64,000 nt of DNA, from assembly GCF_002155425.1 (NCBI RefSeq), contig NZ_MUYG01000010.1:434001-498000 (forward strand), in the 5' to 3' direction. Each line of letters begins with the position of its first letter. Positions within the stretch are counted from its first letter, which is position 1. The notes beneath the pieces were generated by a model. It saw nothing but the letters and a program-made list of their open reading frames with translations. It had not been told where the DNA came from and made no database searches. Below, in pieces: positions 52,712-62,486 of this stretch. This DNA is from Erythrobacter donghaensis (GTDB taxonomy: Bacteria; Pseudomonadota; Alphaproteobacteria; Sphingomonadales; Sphingomonadaceae). Position numbers and translations under genes: made by a program.

Positions 52712-55270
52712 ATGCACATCAAGAATCAATCGGCCCGCTTGCTGTTCGCGGGGGCATCGGCGCTGACGCTGGCTGCCTCGCCCGCGCTCGCCAAGGCGCA
52801 GGAGCAAGCCGGTCCGGAGGATGCGGAAGAGGCTGACGGACAGCTTCCGACGATCATCGTCAGCGCCACCCGGCGCGCCAATAATGTGCAGGACGTGCCG
52901 ATCGCGGTTACTGCGATCAGCGCTCAGGTCCTCGACCGCGCGGGGGTGGCGGACATCACCACGCTCGATGCGGTGGTTCCGAGCTTCAACCTCAATGCCT
53001 CCGGCACCACCACGGGGGGCATCACACTGCGCATCCGCGGCATCGGCACCACCGGCAATAATGCCGGGCTTGAAAGCGCGGTCGGCGTGTATCTCGACGG
53101 GGTCTATCTCTCGCGGCCGGGTGTTGCGCTTGGCGACCTGCTCGATATCGAGCGGGTCGAGGTATTGCGCGGGCCCCAGGGCACCCTTTTTGGCCGCAAT
53201 ACCTCTGCCGGTGCGCTCGACATCCGCACCCGCAAGCCCGAACTCGACCGGGTCGATGGCTTCGCCAACGCCACCTACGGCAATTTCGACCTCGTTAACC
53301 TTCAGGCCGGCATCAACCTTCCGCTGGTGACCGACAAGATCGGGCTTCGCCTCGCAGGGGCGGTGCGTGACCGTGATGGCTACATCACCGGCCCGACCGG
53401 GGTGCAGAGCAACTCGATCGAGCGTCTGGTGCTGCGCGGGCAGGTGCTGTTCGATTTCGGATCAGCGGGCGATCTGCGGATCATCGGCGACTACACCGAA
53501 GGCGATGACAGCTGCTGCCATGCGATCTGGGTGCGTGACGGGACGAGCGTCAACTTCCCTGCTTTCGGCCTGCCCGCAGACGGCGGCGCGCCGAATGTCG
53601 GCGATACGGCGCTAGACGGCCGCAGGTCCAACGACGGCCAGTTCGATACCCCGTTCGAAACCTGGGGCATCTCGGCCGAATACAATGTCGATACCCCGCT
53701 GGGCGCGCTGACCTATGTGGGGTCCTACCGCGATTTCGAATTCCGCACCTCGCTGGAAACCGACTACACCCAGCTGCGCCTGTTCACTGCGGGTGCCTCG
53801 GATCAGGCGCGCGCGCTCGGTGGCCAGAATTTCGAGCCGCGCAACAATCCCACGCGGATCAAGACCACCACGCATGAGCTGCGGTTGCAGGGCGACGCCT
53901 TCGAAGGCCGGCTCGACTGGCTGATCGGCGGCTACTATTCGTGGGAACGGATCAGCCAGCAGCTTTCGTTGACCCTGCTCGACCAGTTTCAGGCCGGGGT
54001 CAGCGGCGGTCTGCTTGGCGCTGTGCCGCTCCAGCCCAATCCGCTGTTTCTGACCGCTGGCGGGGTCGATGCGACCGGTGATTTCGCTATCAACCGTTAT
54101 GACCAGACCGGGGATTCCTTTTCGATCTTCACGCACAACGTTGTTGCGATCACCGACAATCTCGATTTCACGATCGGCCTGCGTTATGTCGAGGAAACCA
54201 AGGGCGGTTCCTACACCCAACTGGACGGCGAACATGATGCCTGCCTCGGCACGCTGGGCGCAGGGGCGGGCAATTTCCTCGGCGTTGCCGGGGTGGGTCT
54301 GAACTGCTTCGTTTTCGCTGCACCCAGCCTTGGAAGGCTAGGCCAGATCAATCCGGCGCTTGCGGCAAATCCACTGGCGCAGGCGCTGTTGCCGCGCGAA
54401 TTCGACCAGACCTTCAAGGACGACGAACTGGTCTATACTCTCAACGCTACCTACCGACCGACCGACGCGATCACGCTCTACGGCAGCTTTACCCACGGGT
54501 TCAAATCCGGCGGTTTCAATCTTGATGCCTCGGCTGCGGTCGGCGGCAGGGACCCGCGCTTTGGTTCCGAAAAGGTCGATGCCTACGAAATCGGGCTCAA
54601 GGCCGATTTGTTCGATCGCCGGGCACGGGTCAACGTGGCGCTGTTCGACCAGCACCTGAGCGGTTTTCAGGTGCTCGACTTCACCGGCATCCAGTTCACC
54701 ACCTTCAATGTCGACAAGGCGCGCAGCACCGGCTTCGAGATCGAGAGCGAGGCGCAGGTGTCCGATCACCTGTCGGCCAATCTTGCCGTCACCTATACCG
54801 ATGCGCGCTATCCGAATGATTGTGCCGAGCTCGATCCCACTGCGCCGGGCTTCCTGCCAAACGTTGCGACGCTGTGTGGTGCCTCACTTACCAATGCGCC
54901 CGACTGGACGATCGTGTTCGGCGGGGCTTACGAACGGCCCGTTTCCGACCGGCTCGATGTCTTCCTGACGGGCAATGCACGCTATGAAAGTGCGCGGCGC
55001 ACATCGACGCTTCCCACCGAAGTCCTGCGGCCGGATCTGCCATTGCCGGGCGATATTCAGGAGGCCAATATCAGGGTCAATCTGCGCGCCGGCATCAACA
55101 TCGATAACGGACGCTGGGCGCTGGAGATCTGGGGCAACAACATCTTCGATGAGCGTATCCGCAACGGCACCTTCACGGTCCCGCTGCGCGGCGCGCTGGG
55201 CAATCGTGCGCGGGCGTCGTTCATCAGTGACCCGGCAACCTATGGGGTGACGGTGAGAACGCGTTTCTGA
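52712..55270 (+). CDS. TonB-dependent outer membrane receptor
   Basis: An 852-residue receptor: signal peptide ending near ALAKAQ, plug domain (about residues 45-165: PTIIVSATRRANNVQDVPIAV; LLDIERVEVLRGPQGTLFGRN) and a 22-strand barrel ending in Phe (VTVRTRF). Start ATG 52712 has GGAGAGGA upstream. No N-terminal transducer domain for an ECF sigma/anti-sigma pair is present, in keeping with control by the adjacent Crp/Fnr regulator. The ligand is unknown. Two Cys (SCCHA) occur in an extracellular loop region. Confidence 0.9.
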   Translation: MHIKNQSARLLFAGASALTLAASPALAKAQEQAGPEDAEEADGQLPTIIVSATRRANNVQDVPIAVTAISAQVLDRAGVADITTLDAVVPSFNLNASGTTTGGITLRIRGIGTTGNNAGLESAVGVYLDGVYLSRPGVALGDLLDIERVEVLRGPQGTLFGRNTSAGALDIRTRKPELDRVDGFANATYGNFDLVNLQAGINLPLVTDKIGLRLAGAVRDRDGYITGPTGVQSNSIERLVLRGQVLFDFGSAGDLRIIGDYTEGDDSCCHAIWVRDGTSVNFPAFGLPADGGAPNVGDTALDGRRSNDGQFDTPFETWGISAEYNVDTPLGALTYVGSYRDFEFRTSLETDYTQLRLFTAGASDQARALGGQNFEPRNNPTRIKTTTHELRLQGDAFEGRLDWLIGGYYSWERISQQLSLTLLDQFQAGVSGGLLGAVPLQPNPLFLTAGGVDATGDFAINRYDQTGDSFSIFTHNVVAITDNLDFTIGLRYVEETKGGSYTQLDGEHDACLGTLGAGAGNFLGVAGVGLNCFVFAAPSLGRLGQINPALAANPLAQALLPREFDQTFKDDELVYTLNATYRPTDAITLYGSFTHGFKSGGFNLDASAAVGGRDPRFGSEKVDAYEIGLKADLFDRRARVNVALFDQHLSGFQVLDFTGIQFTTFNVDKARSTGFEIESEAQVSDHLSANLAVTYTDARYPNDCAELDPTAPGFLPNVATLCGASLTNAPDWTIVFGGAYERPVSDRLDVFLTGNARYESARRTSTLPTEVLRPDLPLPGDIQEANIRVNLRAGINIDNGRWALEIWGNNIFDERIRNGTFTVPLRGALGNRARASFISDPATYGVTVRTRF

Positions 55271-55305
55271 GGTCGGTTCAAATCCCACCAATGACGCGAC
55301 AGCGT

Positions 55306-55344
55306 GATCCGCGTGTCGGGCGTTCGAGTCCCTCCTCGGCCACC
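55306..55344 (+). mobile_element. degenerate copy of the tRNA-Met 3' end (candidate attachment site)
   Basis: This 39-bp stretch matches the tRNA-Met gene (50210-50248) at 35 positions, including an unbroken 11 bp and the whole T-loop; differences are at 55320 and in the acceptor/CCA end. The 5' part of the tRNA is absent. A duplicated tRNA 3' end bounding accessory genes is the usual scar of integrase-mediated insertion. No integrase gene is visible in the 5.1-kb segment between the copies. A second T-arm-like sequence (GTCGGTTCAAATCCCAC) lies at 55271-55287. Confidence 0.7.
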
Positions 55345-55470
55345 GCTAAAATTGATAACCGAAAATAAATCGAATAGTTCAGCGAGTGGCACTCGAGCGA
55401 GACCTCTTCTCCAGTTTTGCGTCTTCAGCCGCGATCGCTGCCACGCTTTTCAGCATCTCTCGGGGGCTCT

Positions 55471-57783
55471 CTAGGGACGAGAAACGTTGAACTCGACGGG
55501 GACGCTGGCGTTCGCGCCGGATGATGGAGCGATCCACAAACGGAACGCGCCGGGCTCCCATCCAAACGAACCATCCGCGCGGGTGAAGGCGAGGTCGGCA
55601 GGCGTCAGGGTGAACGACACCGTGCGGCTCTCCCCCGGTTCAAGCGCGAACTTCTCGAACCCGCGCAATTCCTGAACGGGACGCGTCGTGGATCCGACAA
55701 GGTCACGCACGTAGAGTTGAGCAACGGTTTCGCCTGCGCGCCTACCCGTGTTGGTGATCGTCGCGCTGGCGGTCAGCGTGTCGTTCGGTCCGATCTGCTC
55801 CGCGCTCAGCGCGACCGCGGAATATGCGAACTCGGTGTAACTGAGGCCATAGCCGAACGGGTAGAGCGGCGAATTGGGCGTATCGAGATAGCGCGAAACA
55901 TATTTCGTGCCGGGTTCGCCAAGCTCGATCGGGCGACCGGTATTCTTCATATCATAGTGGATCGGCACCTGTCCGACATTGCGCGGAAAGGTCATCGGCA
56001 ATCGGCCGGACGGGTTGTAATCGCCCAGCAAGACGTCGGCGACCGCATGCCCCCCCATCGTTCCCGGATACCAGGCGTGAAGGATGGCCGACACGTTCGC
56101 ATCGGCCCATTCGATCGAATTGGGCCGCCCGCTCATCATCACAAGCACCACCGGCTTACCCGTCGCTACGAGCCGTTCGAGCAGTGCCTGCTGATTGCCT
56201 GGCAGATCTAGCGACGTCCGGCTTGCGGCCTCGCCTGTCATGTCCCATCGCTCGCCCATCACGGCGACAATTACGTCCGCATCGCGCGCGACCGCCAGAG
56301 CCTCATCGAAGCCGTCGGTGCTTCCCGCTGCGTTGAAATCGTAGTCGGCGCCGCGGGCATAGGAGATCGTGGCCGAATTGCCGAGGCGGGCCTTCAGACC
56401 TTCAAGCACCGTCACCGGACGGGTCTCGCGATCGCCCGCAGCGGCCCAGCTGCCGATCATGTCGGCCTTGCTGTCGGCAAGGGGGCCGACGACAGCAATG
56501 GATCGCCCGTTGCCAACAAGTGGCAACACATCGCCCTCGTTCTTGAGCAGAACCATCGAACGCCGTGCCATGTCGCGCGCGGCTTCGAGAAAATCGTCGC
56601 GATAGACAGTCGCCTTCTCGCGCGCGCTGTCGGAATAGCGATAGGGGTCGTCGAACAGGCCGAGGCGGTATTTCGCCTCGAGGACTCGGCGGACCGCGCG
56701 GTCGATAGTGGCTTCATCGACATGACCATCGTCAACAGCCTGCTGCAGATGCTCCATGAATGCTGCGCCCTGCATGTCGAGGTCGACGCCGGCATTCACC
56801 GCCTGTTCGGCAGCCTGCTGCAGGTCGCGCGCATAGCCATGCGGCACCATTTCATTGATCGAGGTGTAATCGGTCACGACAAAGCCGTCGAAACCCCACT
56901 CGCCGCGCAGGATGTCTGACAGGAGATATTGGCTGCCGGTCGCGGGCACCCCGTCGACCTCGTTGAAGGCGGTCATGAAACTTGCGACGCCCGAGTCAAC
57001 CGCTGCGCGAAATGGCGGCAGATAGACGTCGCGCAAGGTGCGGTCGGACATGTCGACGGTATGATAGTCGCGTCCGGCCTGCGCCGCGCCATAGGCGGCA
57101 AAATGCTTTGCCGTCGCCAGGACGGTATCGACAGCGCGCAGGTCTTCGCCCTGATAGCCCTCCACCCGGGCGCGGGCTATCGCATTCCCCAGAAAGGTGT
57201 CTTCGCCGGCTCCTTCGGACACACGCCCCCAGCGCGCATCGCGGCCGATGTCCACCATGGGCGAGAAGGTCCAGTGGATGCCTTCCGCAGCCGCCTCGGT
57301 CGCCGAAATGCGTGCGGCTTTGCGGATCGCGTCAATATCCCAGCTCGCCGCTTCGCCCAGCGAGATCGGGAAGATCGTCCGATGGCCGTGAATGACGTCG
57401 TACCCGAACAGGAGCGGGATCTTGAGACGCGTATTCTCGACCGCCAGCTTCTGAAGTTCGCGGGTGTAATCTGCCGTATAGGCGTTGAAGATCGCACCGA
57501 TCCGGCCGGCGCGTATGTCTTCTACATAATTCGGGCGAATGCTGGGGCCGGTCGAATCCCAGTCGCTGGTGAGCACGGTCATCTGCCCGATCTTCTCGGT
57601 CAGCGTCATCCGCGACATCAGGTCGTCGAGATAGCGGTCCATCTCCGGATCGCTCTTCGCCCAATCCGGCTGCGCCGGCACGATCTCGACCGCTGCTGAA
57701 TCATCGTGCGCAACAGGCTGAGCCGCAACGCCTGTCGCAAGAATGATGGCGCTCGCGCAAAGGATTGCCTTGATGGTTCGCAC
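55471..57783 (-). CDS. bglX: GH3 family beta-glucosidase (BglX-like)
   Basis: An exported glycoside hydrolase of 770 residues, from GTG 57783 with strong GGGGAGG site. A signal peptide (VRTIKAILCASAIILATGVAAQ) is followed by the GH3 barrel, with nucleophile Asp in GFVVTDYTSI. The second domain holds the acid/base Glu in GEAASRTSLDLPGNQ. A fibronectin-III-like domain ends the protein. It is divergent from the receptor, with a LacI-type palindrome between them. It probably releases glucose from oligosaccharides made by the neighbouring glucoamylase-fold enzyme. Confidence 0.92.
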   Translation of the reverse strand: MRTIKAILCASAIILATGVAAQPVAHDDSAAVEIVPAQPDWAKSDPEMDRYLDDLMSRMTLTEKIGQMTVLTSDWDSTGPSIRPNYVEDIRAGRIGAIFNAYTADYTRELQKLAVENTRLKIPLLFGYDVIHGHRTIFPISLGEAASWDIDAIRKAARISATEAAAEGIHWTFSPMVDIGRDARWGRVSEGAGEDTFLGNAIARARVEGYQGEDLRAVDTVLATAKHFAAYGAAQAGRDYHTVDMSDRTLRDVYLPPFRAAVDSGVASFMTAFNEVDGVPATGSQYLLSDILRGEWGFDGFVVTDYTSINEMVPHGYARDLQQAAEQAVNAGVDLDMQGAAFMEHLQQAVDDGHVDEATIDRAVRRVLEAKYRLGLFDDPYRYSDSAREKATVYRDDFLEAARDMARRSMVLLKNEGDVLPLVGNGRSIAVVGPLADSKADMIGSWAAAGDRETRPVTVLEGLKARLGNSATISYARGADYDFNAAGSTDGFDEALAVARDADVIVAVMGERWDMTGEAASRTSLDLPGNQQALLERLVATGKPVVLVMMSGRPNSIEWADANVSAILHAWYPGTMGGHAVADVLLGDYNPSGRLPMTFPRNVGQVPIHYDMKNTGRPIELGEPGTKYVSRYLDTPNSPLYPFGYGLSYTEFAYSAVALSAEQIGPNDTLTASATITNTGRRAGETVAQLYVRDLVGSTTRPVQELRGFEKFALEPGESRTVSFTLTPADLAFTRADGSFGWEPGAFRLWIAPSSGANASVPVEFNVSRP

Positions 57784-57859
57784 GTTTCCCTCCCCGAGTG
57801 CCGCCTGATTGCCAGGCGGGCAACGGTGCACGCATGGGCTCGGCGGTCCGACTCGTCCA

Positions 57860-57889
57860 GCTATACAAGGCCATTGTAACCGGTTACAA
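57860..57889 (-). promoter_or_regulatory. LacI-type operator over the bglX promoter
   Basis: TTGTAACCGGTTACAA (57874-57889) is a perfect 16-bp palindrome with the central CG typical of LacI-family sites. On the minus strand, TTGTAA (57889-57884), 18 nt, and TATAGC (57865-57860) form a plausible promoter for bglX, so repressor binding would block the -35. It also lies 72 nt before the receptor start and may control both directions. Confidence 0.7.
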
Positions 57890-57960
57890 GCTCTTTCCGA
57901 AGGGCATTCGAATCGCACGGATCAAGCAATGATCCGGCAATTCCGGGGAGGAAAATCAAC

Positions 57961-60895
57961 ATGTTCGATCTTCAGAATATCCGTGGTCGTCCGCTTCGCG
58001 ACCTCGCGGCTGCATTGGCCTTCGGCGTGGCAGGATGCGCACTCGCGACAGGATTGGCGGCGCCAGTGCATGCCCAGGAAACAAGCGCCTCGCTTCGCGG
58101 CACGATCTCAGGAGAAGGCGTGACTTCGGTTACCGCCGTCGAGACCACGACCGGCGTCCGGCGCACCGTGAGCGTCAATCCCGACGGCACCTATGCCTTC
58201 ACCTCCCTTCGACCGGGAACGTACCGTCTCGAGTTGCAGACCGCCGAGGGGGTGACGAGCACGGACGAGATCACCCTTCTGGTGGCGCAGGATACGGTTC
58301 TCGATTTCGACGCTGCCGAAGCCAGCGTCGCAGGCCAGAGCGAAGACCCTTCGGATACGACGAGCGTGATCATCGTCACATCCGGTCGCATCCGCGAGGC
58401 CAAGGGAGGCGAGGTCGCCACAAACATCACCCGCGAGCAGATCGAAAACCTCCCGCAGACGGATCGCAACTTTCTCGCCTTTGCCGCGCTGGCGCCGGGC
58501 GTCACATATCTTGACGGGGAATCCGATCGCGGCATCCAGGCGGGTGCGTCCACGCGAAGCCAGGTCAACGTGTTCATTGACGGGGTAAGCCTCAAGAACA
58601 AACTGCGTGAGGGCGGTATCGCGGGGCAGCAGAACAGCCGCGGCAATCCCTTCGGCCAGACGGCCGTGCAGGAATTCCGCGTCCTGACCCAGAACTACAA
58701 GGCGGAATACGAGCAAGCTGGCTCGGCCATCATCACCGCCGTGACCCGTTCGGGCACGAACGAGTTCCACGGTGAGATCTTTGGCCAATACACCGACGAC
58801 AGCCTGACCCAGATCGATGCGATCAACGCGCGCTTCGGAATTCCCAAGCCGGACTTCAAGCGGGTTCAGTACGGAGGCGCACTAGGTGGGCCGATCATCA
58901 AGGACAAGCTGTTTCTTCGGCTCTTACGAGGGCAACGATCAGGATCGCGCGTCCAATGTGATCGCCGGAGGTTCTCCCGCCCTGCGCGAGGCAGTCGAGG
59001 AAAGCTCCGGCCGCAGCATCAGCGAACTCGAGGGCAGTTTCGTCAGTCCGTTCCGTGGGGATTTCTACTTCGGCAAGCTGACCTTCGTTCCCGATAGCCG
59101 CAGCGTGATCGACCTCTCGTTCAACCGCCGCGAGGAAACCGATATCCAAAATTTTGGCGGGACCACTTCGTTCGAGGCCGCCGAAGACAAGCAGAACCGT
59201 GTCGACAGCGCGCTTTTGAACTGGACGTATAATGGCGACAGCTTCGTCAACGAATTCCGCGCCAGCTATCTCAACTATGTCTTCAATCCGACGTCACTGA
59301 ATCCGGATTTGCCGCAATTCGAGTATCTCGGCATCATCACGTTCGGGGGCAAGGATTCGACCCGCCGAGAACAGCAGCGCGGCTTTACGATCCGCAACGA
59401 TTTCACCTACAACGGCCTCGACGATCACACCTTCAAGGTGGGCGGAAGCCTCGAGATCCTCAATGTCGAGTTCGACAACCGGTCTTTCGTTCAGCCCCGC
59501 TATACCTTCTTCGTCGACGCAGCGAACGATCTCGATTTCCGATTTCCGGCCGAAGCGCGACTGGGGCTCGGCAACTCGCTGATCGAAACCTCCAACACCA
59601 TCATCGGCCTTTACGTGCAGGATGACTGGCAGGTGACCGACCGGCTTGAGCTCAATCTGGGTCTGCGCTGGGACTACGAAACGAATGGTTTCAACAACGA
59701 TTATGTGACGCCGGACAGCGCGGCGGCGGCGCTGCGCGCACTGCCGACGACGTTCTATTTCGATCCGGAAGACTACATCTCGGACGGGAGCGAGCGCAAA
59801 CCGTTTCTGGGTGCCTTTGCGCCGCGTTTCGGCTTTTCGTGGGACATTACCGGTGATCGCAGCTGGGTGCTGTTCGGGGGCGCGGGCCGCTATTACGATC
59901 GCAACACGTTCAGCAATACCGTGGACGAGATCTCGCGCTTGCGGAATCCCATCGGCGTCTTTCGCTTTTCCGAAGACGGAAGCCCGCGCAACGGGCTGCC
60001 GACAGTGGCGTGGGACCCGCGCTATCTCACCCGCGAGGGCCTGATCGAGCTCAGGAACACGTCGACTTCGGGGCTGCCCGAACTGTTCGCAGTGCCTGAA
60101 AACGCACGCCCGCCGGTCAACGATCAGATCACGCTGGGTGTCCGGCACACGTTTGGCGACTGGACCGCGACGGTCACCGGTGCCTATCAGAACGGACGCA
60201 ACGGCTACACCAACCTGTTTGCCACACGCCGGGACGGGGGCCTCGGCAATTGTTGTGATACGTCGCCGGTGGTTCCCTTTGGCTATTCGAACGTGCTGAT
60301 CGGCAACGATGGGCTGAGGACGAATTACCGTGCGCTCTACGTCACGCTCGACAAGCCATACAAGGAAAAGGACGGCTACGGAGTGAACGTGGCCTATACG
60401 TTCGGCCGGGGTGCGCAGAACGGCAACGACCTGTTCAGTCTGGACGGGACGGTGCCGGATTCATACGGATTCCGGGCAAGGCCGGGTGACGAGCGCCACC
60501 GCCTCGTACTGTCGGGGATCGTCGACCTTCTTTGGGGCCTGCGGTTCTCGACCTTGTCTACCTTCGGCAGCGGACGCGCCTATCAGGTGGTCGATGCGAC
60601 AGACGGGTTCGACAATGGGGCTCTGCGGATTACCTCCGCCTATCCGGAGAAGACCTGCATCGATGGCATCTTCCAGTTCTGCGAAGTCAATGTCACGCTG
60701 GCAAAGACGTTCAAGCTGGGCGGCAGTCACCAGATGGAACTGGCGCTGGATGTGTTCAACGTCTTCGACAACGCCAATTACGGCGGCTTCGATGGCTTCA
60801 CCAGCGCGACCGATCCGCTGGATCCGGGCATCGAAGGCTTCTTTGTGCAGACCCTGCCGCGCCGCTTGCAAGTCCGAGCCAGATACCAGTTCTGA
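57961..60895 (+). pseudogene. TonB-dependent receptor with carboxypeptidase-regulatory-like domain, interrupted by a frameshift
   Basis: Two overlapping frames read as one receptor of about 977 residues. Frame 1 (57961-58915) gives the signal peptide, an N-terminal carboxypeptidase D regulatory-like domain (about residues 38-110), the plug, and GGPIIKDKLF. Frame 2, shifted +1, resumes with FFGSYEGND and runs to a C-terminal Phe (RARYQF). The break lies in CTGTTTCTTCGG (58909-58920): one extra T or two missing bases. Frame 1 alone stops at 59097. It could be a true mutation, a sequencing error in a T run, or programmed frameshifting; the rest of the barrel is undamaged. Such receptors import oligosaccharides. 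Confidence 0.82.
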
Positions 60896-60911
60896 CGGAT
60901 CGGCACGCGTC

Positions 60912-62486
60912 GTGACGATCAACGCGGGGTCGCTCTTGCGCAAGGCGGTGGTGGTGGCAGCGATTATCGCTGTCGGCATCACCCCTGCCTGCGCGCCGCT
61001 TGCGACACCGGCTATGACGCCGGCGGTCCACGCGACGCAGCTAGAAACGGAGGCTTTCAGCGAGGAACTTACCGAGCGAACCTTCCGCTATTTCTGGGAC
61101 ACGACCGACACCGAACGCTGCCTTGCGCCTGATCGTTGGCCAACCCGCACGTTTTCCTCGATCGCGGCGACGGGCTTTGCCCTGACTGCCTACGGCATCG
61201 GCGCCGAAAGAGGCTACGTCGATCGGGCAGAGGCCGCCCGGCGGACCCGCGACTGCCTGCGCTTTTACTGGAACGCGCCGCAGGGTTCCGCACCACGGGG
61301 CGTGACCGGCTATCGCGGCTTTTTCTACCACTTCCTGCGGCACGAAGACGGCACGCGTTTCGCGCAGACGGAACTCTCCACGATCGATACAACGCTGTTT
61401 TTGGGGGGTGCACTCTTCGCGCAGAGCTATTTCGATCGCGCCAACCCGGTGGAGATGGAAATTCGCGATCTGGCCGAGCGCATCTATCGCCGTGTCGACT
61501 GGGAATGGGCACGGCGTCCCAATACCGGAACGCAGGCGCAGAACCTCCAGAACTCGCAAGGTATCAGCATGGGCTGGCGGCCTGAGCGCGGCTGGGAACC
61601 CTTCGACTGGGTTGGCTATAACGAGGGTATGCTCGTCTACGTTCTGGCATTGGCCTCGCCGACGCACCCCGTTACGCGCGATGCCTGGGACGAGGGGTGG
61701 GCACCGCTTCTGGAGCAACATTGGGGCACGTACTACGGCTACGAGCATCTGCAGTTCGAACCACTTTTCGGCCATCAATACAGCCATGTCTGGATCGACT
61801 TCCGTGGCATCCAGGACGATTTTATGCGCGCAAAAGGCATCGACTATTTCGAGAACAGCCGCCGCGCGACGCTCGCACAGCGCGCCTACGGGATCAATAA
61901 TCCCAATCGATGGAAGGGCTATAGCGCGGACATCTGGGGCTGGACGGCATCAGATGGCCCGAAGGATTCCACCAGAGAGTATCACGTTGGGGGAGAGCTG
62001 CGCAGCTTCTTCGCCTATCGCGCTCGCGGAGTGTCCGCAGAGCGCATCGTCGATGATGGCACCATCGTGCCCACCGCCGCTGGCGGATCGGTGCCCTTCG
62101 CCCCCCGCGAAACCATCCATACCCTGATGGCGATGAAGGCATTCTACGGCGATAAGCTGTATACAGCCTACGGTTTTCGCGATGCCTTCAATCCAAGCTT
62201 CACCTTTGTCGATGCCAATTCGCGTTCGGGTCTCGTCGATCCGCAACTGGGCTGGATCGCCAACGACCACCTCGGCATCGATCAGGGACCGATAATTGCG
62301 ATGATGGAAAACCACCGCAGCGGTCTCGTGTGGGAGGTCATGCGCCGAAATCCCCATATCCGCCGCGGACTGGCTCGGGCCGGATTCAAGGGTGGATGGC
62401 TGGACGCAGAAGGGGATCAGGCGGCTTCGTCTCGTCCAGCCGTCGAGCCCCTTACTGCAAGACGCGGCACGATCACCGTACCGTGA
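60912..62486 (+). CDS. glucoamylase-fold lipoprotein, probable GH144-type beta-glucanase
   Basis: About 524 residues from GTG 60912 (TTG 60936 is an alternative; no ATG fits). The N-terminus is hydrophobic and ends in a Cys (ITPAC), a non-standard lipobox. The rest is an (alpha/alpha)6-barrel of the COG5368 glucoamylase family, with motifs TLFLGGALFAQ, GYNEGMLVYVLALASPTHP and ADIWGWTASDGP. Known family members include GH144 endo-beta-1,2-glucanases. Its place between a sugar receptor, GH3 glucosidase and LacI supports a beta-glucanase role; the linkage is inferred. The last 70 nt overlap lacI tail to tail. Confidence 0.8.
   Translation: MTINAGSLLRKAVVVAAIIAVGITPACAPLATPAMTPAVHATQLETEAFSEELTERTFRYFWDTTDTERCLAPDRWPTRTFSSIAATGFALTAYGIGAERGYVDRAEAARRTRDCLRFYWNAPQGSAPRGVTGYRGFFYHFLRHEDGTRFAQTELSTIDTTLFLGGALFAQSYFDRANPVEMEIRDLAERIYRRVDWEWARRPNTGTQAQNLQNSQGISMGWRPERGWEPFDWVGYNEGMLVYVLALASPTHPVTRDAWDEGWAPLLEQHWGTYYGYEHLQFEPLFGHQYSHVWIDFRGIQDDFMRAKGIDYFENSRRATLAQRAYGINNPNRWKGYSADIWGWTASDGPKDSTREYHVGGELRSFFAYRARGVSAERIVDDGTIVPTAAGGSVPFAPRETIHTLMAMKAFYGDKLYTAYGFRDAFNPSFTFVDANSRSGLVDPQLGWIANDHLGIDQGPIIAMMENHRSGLVWEVMRRNPHIRRGLARAGFKGGWLDAEGDQAASSRPAVEPLTARRGTITVP

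Noticed and set aside
57961..59097. Treating the two receptor frames as two separate genes
   Set aside because: Neither is a complete receptor; together they give one continuous signal peptide-plug-barrel protein, and the second has no ribosome site or signal peptide.
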